This document shows, piece after piece, positions 1 to 6,222 of a DNA stretch of 34,457 nt; position 1 is the stretch's first letter; each line of letters starts with the position of its first letter. The stretch is from contig QHSQ01000016.1 of the NCBI GenBank assembly GCA_003221615.1, forward strand, positions 1 through 34,457, given 5' to 3'. Origin of the DNA: Candidatus Rokuibacteriota bacterium (GTDB lineage: Bacteria > Methylomirabilota > Methylomirabilia > Rokubacteriales > CSP1-6). Position numbers and translations under genes: made by a program. The notes beneath the pieces were generated by a model. It searched no databases. It saw nothing but the letters and a program-made list of their open reading frames with translations, and was not told where the DNA came from.

Positions 1-56
1 CCACGACCGTGATGGCGATGATCGCCGTCAGACTCAGGCTTGGTCGGCGGCCCGTC

Positions 57-368
57 TCAGTCCATCCCGGGCCCGCCGACCGAAAGTGCCCTCATCGTCG
101 CTTCGCCGTCGTCATCGCCGATCACGATCAGGATGTAGAGGCGATCGCCGACGATCCGCGCGTTTTCCACCGTCACGAAGGTCGGCGCGAACGCGATCGC
201 GTTCCGCAGCACGTCCTCGACCGCCGACCGCAGCGCGGCCTTGAGATCCGCGTCGGCGGCGAGGCTCCGCGCCGGGATCGACGTAGCAACGGTCACCACG
301 TATGCCGGCGCGGGACGCGCCGGCACCAAGACAGTCAGCGCGAGGATCGTCGCAACCAGAGTCTTCAT
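57..368 (-). CDS. Small secreted protein of unknown function
   Basis: A 103-residue protein that opens with a clear Sec signal peptide (MKTLVATILALTVLVPARPAPA), so it is probably periplasmic or secreted. The mature part of about 80 residues has an acidic/hydrophobic alternation and no Cys, no metal motif and no family I recognise. The start at 368 is chosen because a purine-rich site (GGGGAGGAAGG) lies just upstream and because a signal peptide begins exactly there; the longer in-frame extension has no such features. Its start codon overlaps the stop of the upstream 49-residue membrane ORF by four bases (ATGA), which suggests the two are translated together. Function unknown; confidence that it is a gene is good. 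Confidence 0.65.
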   Translation of the reverse strand: MKTLVATILALTVLVPARPAPAYVVTVATSIPARSLAADADLKAALRSAVEDVLRNAIAFAPTFVTVENARIVGDRLYILIVIGDDDGEATMRALSVGGPGMD

Positions 369-514
369 GTCGCCTTCCTCCCCGGGTTCGGTAGCGGCTG
401 CGCGCGAGGTGTCGGGCGCACGTGCGCGGACCGAAACCGGCTCGCCTCGAAGCGGTGTAACGCTCCCATCGCGACGATGATCAACGCAACGTCCAGCAAG
501 AGTTGATATGCCAT
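365..514 (-). CDS. Small single-pass membrane protein, unknown function
   Basis: A 49-residue ORF beginning MAYQLLLDVALIIVAMGALHR, one hydrophobic helix followed by a basic, Pro-rich tail. The tail would lie in the cytoplasm by the positive-inside rule. The start has a modest purine stretch (AAGGGG) upstream. The stop overlaps the start of the signal-peptide gene at 368 (ATGA), the usual sign of translational coupling, and this is the main argument that the ORF is real. No homologous family is recognised. It may be a membrane partner of the secreted protein or simply a leader ORF that controls its translation. Confidence 0.45.
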   Translation of the reverse strand: MAYQLLLDVALIIVAMGALHRFEASRFRSAHVRPTPRAQPLPNPGRKAT

Positions 515-629
515 CACGCCCCTTAAGATGCGGCAAGCGCCGCCGCCGTTACAGAAGATCAACCCGGGGAATCTCACCCGAGGTGCCGTCACCGAGCAAC
601 CAAGGAGCCGTCGGAAGCCTCCTAATGGC

Positions 630-806
630 GTGAAGCTGATAAGCGCGCGGGAAACGGTCAGGACGTTGCATCTGCCATTGGGCCGCACGGTTCTGTGCCT
701 CGACTGCGAGACGTGCTTCGAGATCGGGGCCGATCGGTGCCCGGTCTGTGGCAGCGGTACGTGGGCCTCGGTGGCTCGCTTTCTCCACGGGAGACATGAC
801 CCATGA
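630..806 (+). CDS. Small zinc-ribbon protein
   Basis: The conserved-looking part is a compact Cys4 ribbon: CLDC near the middle and CPVC about 13 residues later, followed by a short hydrophobic tail (ASVARFLHGR). Such ribbons bind one Zn ion and are common in small rubredoxin-like or RNA/protein-binding domains; the partner is unknown. The start is uncertain. The frame is open back to an ATG at 528, but that extension is Pro/Arg-rich and looks non-coding, so the GTG at 630 (58 residues) is preferred. A TTG at 666 is also possible. No strong ribosome site marks any of them. The stop overlaps an ATG at 803 (ATGA) that is in frame with the next gene. Confidence 0.5.
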   Translation: MKLISARETVRTLHLPLGRTVLCLDCETCFEIGADRCPVCGSGTWASVARFLHGRHDP

Positions 807-1006
807 AGGACATCGTGGAGCCCGTCCGGCTGCCTTCGAACGATGAGTCCATCGCGCCCGTGACGATTCTCGACGCACAGGGACACGTCGTGCGGGTCGT
901 TGCGGTGGCGAGTTTCGCAGCACCCCCCGCGGGTCGGCGCCGCTCGGCGCCCCGGCGGCGCTCCGCCCCAGGCGAGGTGGCGAGTGACGAGAGAAGGAGA
1001 TCAGTG

Positions 1007-1378
1007 ATGAGGATGCCCAGCGCGCTGCTTCTTGCCGCGATGTTCGCGATGTTCCCTCTCGATGGCGTGGCCGGCGAGAAACTGGTCGTGGACGTCAAGG
1101 AGCTCGCGGGAAGCTGGCGGGGCTGGGTCACCGGCGAGCAGGGACAGGAGCGCGCGACGATGATCGTCGGGGCCGACGGTAGCTACAAAGCTTCGACCAC
1201 GCGTGGCTCGACGGCCGAGGGCCGGTTCTACGTTCAAGACGGCACGCTGCGATATCGATCGTCACGAACGACAGGGATCGCGAAGCTTTCCGAAGACCGA
1301 GGCACGACCGTTCTCACGGTGATGCCCGAGGACCCCAACTACCGGACGGGCACCGCAGAGTACGAGCGGGTCAAATAG
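1007..1378 (+). CDS. Secreted lipocalin-like or beta-rich protein of unknown function
   Basis: A 123-residue protein starting with a signal peptide (MRMPSALLLAAMFAMFPLDGVAG). The mature region reads like a small beta-sheet domain: a Gly/Trp-rich opening (LAGSWRGWVTG), then alternating strands with Gly-Ser turns, ending TAEYERVK. It resembles short 'extracellular lipocalin-like' hypothetical proteins, but I cannot assign a family. The start at 1007 is chosen because GAAGGAG sits seven bases upstream and the signal peptide begins there. The frame stays open back to an ATG at 803 that overlaps the zinc-ribbon stop and has its own GGGAG, which would add 68 Arg-rich residues in front of the signal peptide; this seems less likely. 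Confidence 0.6.
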   Translation: MRMPSALLLAAMFAMFPLDGVAGEKLVVDVKELAGSWRGWVTGEQGQERATMIVGADGSYKASTTRGSTAEGRFYVQDGTLRYRSSRTTGIAKLSEDRGTTVLTVMPEDPNYRTGTAEYERVK

Positions 1379-1541
1379 CGAGCCTTCGTCGACGCGGGAG
1401 TCCAAGATCAAGGCCCTGTAGATCGACAAGCGGCGTTTCAAGGTCCAGTCCTGAGGACCGCGTGAAAGAAGTCGCGGCGGTCGTGGTGCGGTCTGGTGTA
1501 TGTTCGATCGTCGCGCAACACGAGCCCATGAGCGGGGTGCG

Positions 1542-2972
1542 ATGACGATGGAGCCTTCCGCGATCAGGACCCGGATGCGCGATCCACGCCTTGTCGCCGC
1601 GCCCTCCACCGACGCTCCGACCGCGAGCGTGACGTTCGAGTACCTGGCGTGGGCGACGGTCTGGCTGCTGACGGGCACCACCATCGGGCTCATCGCGTCG
1701 ATCAAGCTGCACTGGCCGGAGTTCCTGCCGTTCGCCTGGCTCTCGTTCGGCCGGGTGCGGCCCGCTCACACGAATCTCGTATTGTTCGGCTGGAGCTCGC
1801 TCGTACTGGTCGGCCTTTCCCTCTACGTCGTGTCCCGCACTTCGCGCGTCCCGCTGTGGAACCCGCGCCTCGCCAGGATCGCGCTCTGGCTCTGGAATCT
1901 GGCTCTCCTCGGCGGGCTCGTGACCCTGCTGGCCGGCGTGAATCGTGGCCCGCAAGAGTACCGCGAGTGGGTGTGGCCGCTGGCGGTCATCCTGGCCACC
2001 GCGGTCCTCATCGCCGGGTTCGTCGCGTATCGCACGGTGGCGACGCGAACGCTACCCGAGGTTTACGTGTCCAACTGGTACATCCTCGGCGGGTTTTGCT
2101 ACCTCCCGATCCTGTACGTCACCAGCTACCTGCCGTTCTACCAGACGGGCCTCGGCAACACGGTCGTCCAGGGCTATTACATGCACAACGCGATGGGCAT
2201 GTGGTTCACCCAGCTCGCGCTCGGCGTCAGCTACTACGCGATCCCGTTGCTGCTCGGCCGGCCCGTCTACTCCTACGCCCTTGGCGTCCTCGGTTTCTGG
2301 ACCAATCTGCTCTTCTATCCGCTGATCGGCGCGCATCATTTCATCTTCAGCCCGACGGCGTGGTGGCTCCAGAGCACGGCCATCCTCTTCAGCGTGGGCA
2401 TGATGGTGCCGGTATGGGCCGGGACGGGGAACCTGCTCCTGACGTTCAAGGGGAGCTCCGGCGCGGTGCGACGGAGCTATGCGCTGCCGTTCTTCGTGAC
2501 CGGGCTGATCGGATACGGCCTTTCCTCGACGCAGGGCACGATCGAGGCCTTCCGCAGCGCCAACATCTACTGGCACTTCACGAACTTCACGGTCGGTCAT
2601 TCTCACGCCACGATGTACGGCTTCATCGCGTTCATCGCCTGGGGCGCCGTCTACGGGCTGGTGCCGCGCCTCACCGGACGAGAGCCGAATCCGCTGGCGG
2701 TGGGGGTCCACTTCTGGCTCGCGCTGGTGGGAGTCCTGACGTACGTGATCTCGATCTCCGTGGCCGGGATCCTCCAGGGCTTCGCGTGGGTGTCGGGACA
2801 ATCCTTCATCGCCTCGGTCATCGCAGCGGAGCCGATGTGGCTCTGGCGGACGATCGGGGGTCTGCTGATGGTCGGAAGCCACGTCGTCTTCGCGGTCAAC
2901 GTCTGGGCCATGCGGCCCCAGCGTGTCGTTGCGCCCGCGCCCTCTCCGGACGTGGTCAGGATCCCCGCGTGA
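1542..2972 (+). CDS. ccoN: cbb3-type cytochrome c oxidase subunit I (CcoN-like)
   Basis: The catalytic, membrane-embedded haem-copper subunit that reduces oxygen to water at the end of the respiratory chain. The 476-residue protein has about 12 hydrophobic helices. Visible ligands are His76 in RPAH (low-spin haem), His215 in MHNAMG plus His265/His266 in IGAHH (CuB), Tyr259 (the position of the cross-linked Tyr in C-family oxidases), and His353/His355 in VGHSHATMYG (haem b3 and low-spin haem). The Tyr argues for an oxidase rather than a nitric oxide reductase. The Glu of the FEGP motif in typical CcoN is Gln here (STQGT, residue 331). The stop overlaps the GTG start of ccoO (GTGA). The ATG at 1542 is preferred to 1500 because the intervening residues are Arg-rich and unlike the family; the ribosome site is weak. 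Confidence 0.9.
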   Translation: MTMEPSAIRTRMRDPRLVAAPSTDAPTASVTFEYLAWATVWLLTGTTIGLIASIKLHWPEFLPFAWLSFGRVRPAHTNLVLFGWSSLVLVGLSLYVVSRTSRVPLWNPRLARIALWLWNLALLGGLVTLLAGVNRGPQEYREWVWPLAVILATAVLIAGFVAYRTVATRTLPEVYVSNWYILGGFCYLPILYVTSYLPFYQTGLGNTVVQGYYMHNAMGMWFTQLALGVSYYAIPLLLGRPVYSYALGVLGFWTNLLFYPLIGAHHFIFSPTAWWLQSTAILFSVGMMVPVWAGTGNLLLTFKGSSGAVRRSYALPFFVTGLIGYGLSSTQGTIEAFRSANIYWHFTNFTVGHSHATMYGFIAFIAWGAVYGLVPRLTGREPNPLAVGVHFWLALVGVLTYVISISVAGILQGFAWVSGQSFIASVIAAEPMWLWRTIGGLLMVGSHVVFAVNVWAMRPQRVVAPAPSPDVVRIPA

Positions 2973-3547
2973 GCTTCGGTGGGCTGCACACGGACCATCG
3001 CGCGATCGTCGCGGTCGCCGCCATCGTGTTCTTCGTGTTGACCCTCGTGATGGCGGTGCTGCCCGCTCTGCGAGAACAGGCATTCTCGACCCCGACCGGC
3101 GCCAGGCCCCGGGGGCACGAGGAGGAGCGCGGACGACGGGTCTACCTGCGCGAGGGCTGCGGATTCTGTCACACGCAGTTCGTGCGCGACTTGCCGATGG
3201 ATCGTCCGTTCGGCCGCCCGTCCCGCCCCGGCGACTATACGCTCGAGGACCCGCCAATGCTCGGCACGCAGCGCACGGGCCCCGACCTCGCCGACGTCGG
3301 GTCGCGGCAGCCGAGCGAAGCCTGGCACCTGATCCACCTCTACGATCCGCGCGCGGTCGTGCCGCAGTCGGTCATGCCGGCCTACCGCTGGTTTTTCGCG
3401 GAGAAAGACCAGGCCGGACCGGGCGACGTGGTCGTTCCGGTACCTGCGGGCCGGGCACCGCGCGGCAAGGTCATCGTCGCGGGCCCGGATGCGATCGAGA
3501 TGGTCCGCTATCTGCTCTCGCTCAAACAGCCCAAGGCGTCGCCGTGA
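2969..3547 (+). CDS. ccoO: cbb3-type cytochrome c oxidase subunit II (CcoO-like, mono-haem)
   Basis: A membrane-anchored mono-haem c subunit that passes electrons to CcoN. The 192-residue protein has an N-terminal anchor helix (about residues 11-31), then a periplasmic domain with the CcoO signature REGCGFCHTQ (haem c on Cys64 and Cys67, His68 as ligand) and the family's RTGPDLADVG and VMPAYRWF motifs; the Met of VMPAY is the likely second axial ligand. The start is GTG at 2969, which overlaps the ccoN stop by four bases, so translation is coupled. The stop overlaps the start of the next small gene by one base. Size and motif order match CcoO, so confidence is high. Confidence 0.88.
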   Translation: MSFGGLHTDHRAIVAVAAIVFFVLTLVMAVLPALREQAFSTPTGARPRGHEEERGRRVYLREGCGFCHTQFVRDLPMDRPFGRPSRPGDYTLEDPPMLGTQRTGPDLADVGSRQPSEAWHLIHLYDPRAVVPQSVMPAYRWFFAEKDQAGPGDVVVPVPAGRAPRGKVIVAGPDAIEMVRYLLSLKQPKASP

Positions 3548-3747
3548 TGATGGATCACGCGGCTGGCGCGTCGCACGCCTCCCTCCTGGAGTGGATGCTC
3601 GTGTTCGCGGCCGCGATCGTCCTCGTATGGGCGCTCGGACTCGCGATTCGCTATACGGTTCATCCAGGAGAGACCCAGGCCTCGCACATCAAGCGTCGCA
3701 TCCTCCTCGACGACATCGACGAGCCGGAGGAGGCTCGGCGGCGATGA
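3547..3747 (+). CDS. Small single-helix oxidase-operon protein (CcoQ-position)
   Basis: A 66-residue protein with one transmembrane helix (about residues 14-36, LLEWMLVFAAAIVLVWALGL) and a basic then acidic C-terminal tail (HIKRRILLDDIDEPEEARRR), predicted to face the cytoplasm. It lies between ccoO and the cytochrome c gene, where other cbb3 operons have ccoQ, a small assembly/stability subunit. I see no convincing sequence match to CcoQ, so the role is inferred from position. Its ATG shares one base with the ccoO stop (TGATG; a second ATG follows directly at 3550), and its own stop overlaps the next ATG (ATGA), so it is tightly built into the operon. Confidence 0.7.
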   Translation: MMDHAAGASHASLLEWMLVFAAAIVLVWALGLAIRYTVHPGETQASHIKRRILLDDIDEPEEARRR

Positions 3748-4535
3748 GGATCGAGATCTTCATCGATGAAGAGTCCGTACCGAGGCAGACGCTCGAGCCG
3801 CCGGCGACTCTCGAGCTCGACACCGAGGGCCTGGCCGACGGCCCGCATCGCCTGCGCGTGCATGCCATCGAGGACTCCGGAACGGTCGGCGTCGAGGAGA
3901 TCCCGTTCACCGTTCGCAACGGACCGGGCATCGCGGTGGTCGGCCTGTCGGACGGAGACACGGTGCGGGGGCGCATTCCGCTCCTCATCAACGCGTTCGC
4001 GAGCCGACCGGGGGACGCGTTCGAGCCTCAGCGCGCCGAGACGCCGGCACCGATCCCGACGTGGGCCTGGGTGCTCTTTCTCGTCGTCGTGGCCTGGGGC
4101 ATGTGGTACGTGGCCACCGAGCTCAGGGCGTATCAGGCGGCGGCGACAGCACCGGCGGCGAGCCAGGCAGCGTCCGCCCCCGGCGCGCCGGGGACGGCCA
4201 GCCAGCCGTCGTGGGCCGTGCTCGGCGAGCAGGTGTACGGGAACAAATGTGCGGCGTGTCATCAGCTCACCGGGCAGGGTTTACCGGGTGTGTTCCCGCC
4301 GCTCAAAGGCAGCGCGGTCGTGACCGCGCCCGATCCGACCGAGCACATCCGCACCGTGCTGCGCGGACTGTCGGGCAAGACCATCGGCGGCGTGACCTAC
4401 GGATCCGCCATGCCCGCGTTCGCCGACCAGCTCACCAACGACGAGGTGGCGGCGGTCCTCAGTCACGAGCGGACCAGCTGGGGAAACCAGGCCCCGCCGG
4501 TGAAGCCGGAGGACGTGATCGCCCGGCGGCAGTGA
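3744..4535 (+). CDS. Membrane-bound mono-haem cytochrome c with N-terminal Ig-like domain (CcoP-position)
   Basis: A 263-residue subunit in the place where cbb3 operons normally encode the two-haem CcoP. It has three parts: residues 1-100 form one or two Ig-like beta domains (motifs LADGPHRLRVHA and LSDGDTVRGRIPLLI, the second like bacterial Ig-like repeats); residues about 105-125 are a transmembrane helix; an Ala/Pro linker leads to a class I cytochrome c domain with CAACH (Cys169, Cys172, His173) and Met223 in SAMPAF as the likely distal ligand. There is no signal peptide, and haem must be attached in the periplasm, so the Ig-like part should be cytoplasmic. It is probably the electron-entry subunit for this oxidase. 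The start overlaps the previous stop (ATGA). Confidence 0.85.
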   Translation: MRIEIFIDEESVPRQTLEPPATLELDTEGLADGPHRLRVHAIEDSGTVGVEEIPFTVRNGPGIAVVGLSDGDTVRGRIPLLINAFASRPGDAFEPQRAETPAPIPTWAWVLFLVVVAWGMWYVATELRAYQAAATAPAASQAASAPGAPGTASQPSWAVLGEQVYGNKCAACHQLTGQGLPGVFPPLKGSAVVTAPDPTEHIRTVLRGLSGKTIGGVTYGSAMPAFADQLTNDEVAAVLSHERTSWGNQAPPVKPEDVIARRQ

Positions 4536-4673
4536 AAGGTGGTTGCTGTCGCGCCACGAACGCCCGGCGCCCCTGCGCCTCGCTAAAGCTCGTTGTCTTT
4601 CGCGATCCTTCGTAAGAAATTCGCGAACCCATCCCCCGATCGCGTGAAACAAGCCGTTTTGAGGGTGGCTAAG

Positions 4674-4689
4674 TTGGCCTCTGGCTTGC
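4674..4689 (+). promoter_or_regulatory. Candidate sigma-54 (-24/-12) promoter
   Basis: TTGGC at 4674-4678 and TTGC at 4686-4689 give the GG-N10-GC spacing typical of RpoN promoters. The implied transcript start is near 4701, followed by GAGAGA (a plausible ribosome site) and the TTG start of the STAS-like gene at 4716. The match is to the core dinucleotides and flanks only; no activator site or RpoN gene is visible in the window. Confidence 0.35.
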
Positions 4690-4715
4690 TCCCAAGCGGG
4701 TCCGAGAGAACGCAA

Positions 4716-4979
4716 TTGACTTACCGAATCCACCGTTCGGTGCAAGCCGGCGCGATCAGGTTCGTCCTGAGCGGAGTCCTGGATACCGAGCTCGCGGCGC
4801 GGCGAGAGGCGCTGATCGCGAGCGAGGGGGACGGTGGCATCGTTCTCGATCTGAAGGACGTCACGCTCGTCGATCGAGCCGCCGTGCGGTTTCTGGCCGT
4901 CGAGGCGGCGGGAACCGAGATCGTCAATTGCCCCGAGTACGTGCGCATCTGGATCGCGGCGGAGAACGACAGCCAGTGA
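4716..4979 (+). CDS. STAS-like (anti-anti-sigma type) small protein
   Basis: An 87-residue protein with the layout of a short STAS domain: a first strand around VQAGAIRFVLSGVLD, a central strand IVLDLKDVTLVDRAAVRFLA, and a late strand near YVRIWIAAE. In anti-anti-sigma factors a Ser/Thr after the central strand is phosphorylated; here that region reads LVDRAAV, so the switch residue appears to be missing or moved. The TTG at 4716 is chosen because the recognisable domain begins there and GAGAGA precedes it. The frame is open back to a TTG at 4593, but that extension is unlike the family. It is followed 59 bases later by an ECF sigma factor, so a regulatory role is possible but unproven. Confidence 0.6.
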   Translation: MTYRIHRSVQAGAIRFVLSGVLDTELAARREALIASEGDGGIVLDLKDVTLVDRAAVRFLAVEAAGTEIVNCPEYVRIWIAAENDSQ

Positions 4980-5038
4980 TTCTCCGCGAGGAGCGCGCAC
5001 CAGTCCGCGGTACCAACAATCTGCTGTAGGAGGCGGTG

Positions 5039-5689
5039 ATGAGCGCTAGTACATTGCCGATGGACATCGTATCCGGTGATCGCGATGGTCGACTCGTGGA
5101 AGCGCTACGTCACGGCGAATCGAGCGCCGCCGAGCGTCTCGTCACGACGTACCAGGACCGGGCCTATCGTCTGGCCATCCGGATCGCGAGCAACGCCCAG
5201 GACGCCGAAGAGATCGTCCAGGATGCGTTCTTGACCGTGATCCGCAAGATCGACACGTTCCGGGGCGAGTCGGCCTTCGGATCCTGGCTCTACCGCATCG
5301 TCGCCAACGGCGCCTATCATAAACTCCGGCGCCGACAAGGCCAGCGCATGGAGATCGCGCTCGACGACGTGCTCCCGGTATTCGACGAGGACGGGCGGCA
5401 TGTCGCGCCGGTTGCCGACTGGTCCGCATGCGTGGACAACCCCTGCCGTCGTGCTGAGCTACGGCTCGCGATGAGCTCAGCGATCGACGAGCTGCCGGCC
5501 CACTATCGCGCCGCCCTGGTCTTGCGGGACGTGGAGGGTTGGTCGTGCTCCGAAGTCGCCGATGCCCTGAGCATCAACGTCGGGAACGTGAAGGCGCGGG
5601 TGCATCGCGCCAGGCTGTTCATTCGGCAGCGGTTGTCGGAGTCCCTGTCCGTGACGGCGTTCACTCAGAGCTTCCGGCGAATTGCCTGA
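5039..5689 (+). CDS. ECF (extracytoplasmic function) RNA polymerase sigma factor
   Basis: A 216-residue sigma-70-family factor that directs RNA polymerase to a dedicated promoter set. Region 2 is clear (DAEEIVQDAFLTVIRKIDTF and the aromatic/basic stretch SWLYRIVANGAYHKLRRR), as is region 4 with its helix-turn-helix (ELPAHYRAALVLRDVEGWS, then VADALSINVGNVKARVHRAR). Two Cys lie in the linker (CVDNPC). The start at 5039 has a near-perfect AGGAGG five bases upstream, which rules out the GTG at 5036. No anti-sigma factor gene is adjacent: upstream is the STAS-like protein, and downstream is a convergent gene 19 bases away. Its inducing signal is therefore unknown. Confidence 0.92.
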   Translation: MSASTLPMDIVSGDRDGRLVEALRHGESSAAERLVTTYQDRAYRLAIRIASNAQDAEEIVQDAFLTVIRKIDTFRGESAFGSWLYRIVANGAYHKLRRRQGQRMEIALDDVLPVFDEDGRHVAPVADWSACVDNPCRRAELRLAMSSAIDELPAHYRAALVLRDVEGWSCSEVADALSINVGNVKARVHRARLFIRQRLSESLSVTAFTQSFRRIA

Positions 5690-5708
5690 CGAGCGGGGGA
5701 TGACGTCG

Positions 5709-6125
5709 CTAGGCCCACGGCCGCATGCTCGGGCTCAGGCCGCCGAGCCGGTCAACGACGACGCGCACGATCAAGCGCTTCTCACCGGGTTGGCGATACG
5801 GGTACTTGTCCACGCCGAGGAATCGTTTCGCGAGTTTGTCGGCGTGGGCGTCGGCTCCTTTCTCCGTCACCGTCGCAGTGCCGTTGAGGACAAGATAGGA
5901 CTGCGGCTCGCTACGATTCTGAACGGAGATGATGATCCGAGGATCGCGCTGGAGGTTCTGCGGCTTCTTGCGCCCTTCCGCCGTGTTGAACAAGGCCTCG
6001 TTGCCCTCGACGTCCATCCACACCATCGTCACTTGCGGTCGCCCATTCGGGTTGAACGTAACGACGTGACCGTACGCCTTGTCCTCCAGCACTTTTCTTA
6101 CCGAGTCCGGCAACGGGATCGGCAT
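5709..6125 (-). CDS. PPOX-class FMN/F420-binding split-barrel oxidoreductase
   Basis: A 138-residue pyridoxamine-phosphate-oxidase-fold protein of the small, Rv1155-like type. The expected pattern is present: a short N-terminal helix, HVVTFNPNGRPQVTMVWMDVEG (strands 1-2 with the usual 'G-P-V' turn), LFNTAEGRKKPQNLQRDPRI (cofactor phosphate-binding Arg/Lys region) and an LNGTATVTEKG strand. Members reduce small substrates using FMN or F420, and the cofactor cannot be decided here. The ATG has GGAGGG seven bases upstream. It lies 97 bases downstream of the molybdoenzyme gene on the same strand and could share its transcript. It converges with the ECF sigma gene. Confidence 0.85.
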   Translation of the reverse strand: MPIPLPDSVRKVLEDKAYGHVVTFNPNGRPQVTMVWMDVEGNEALFNTAEGRKKPQNLQRDPRIIISVQNRSEPQSYLVLNGTATVTEKGADAHADKLAKRFLGVDKYPYRQPGEKRLIVRVVVDRLGGLSPSMRPWA

Positions 6126-6222
6126 CGCGCCCTCCAGGGTTCGGGGTCTGGTCGCGGGTCATCGATAGCTCTGACGTTCTTGATGATAGCGGCGGGCGCA
6201 AACGAGTTCATGGCGCTGGCGC

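Noticed and set aside
1649..2960. Plus-strand open frame overlapping ccoN in another frame
   Set aside because: Only the part after 2969 (CcoO) has recognisable sequence; the upstream part is an Arg/Pro-rich shadow.
1542..2972. Nitric oxide reductase (NorB-like) instead of an oxidase
   Set aside because: The cross-link Tyr is at the expected place before the CuB His pair and a CcoO-type gene follows, which fits an oxygen-reducing cbb3-type enzyme.
4566..4579. GGCGC/GCGCC hairpin after the oxidase operon as a terminator
   Set aside because: Only a 5-bp stem and no T tract.
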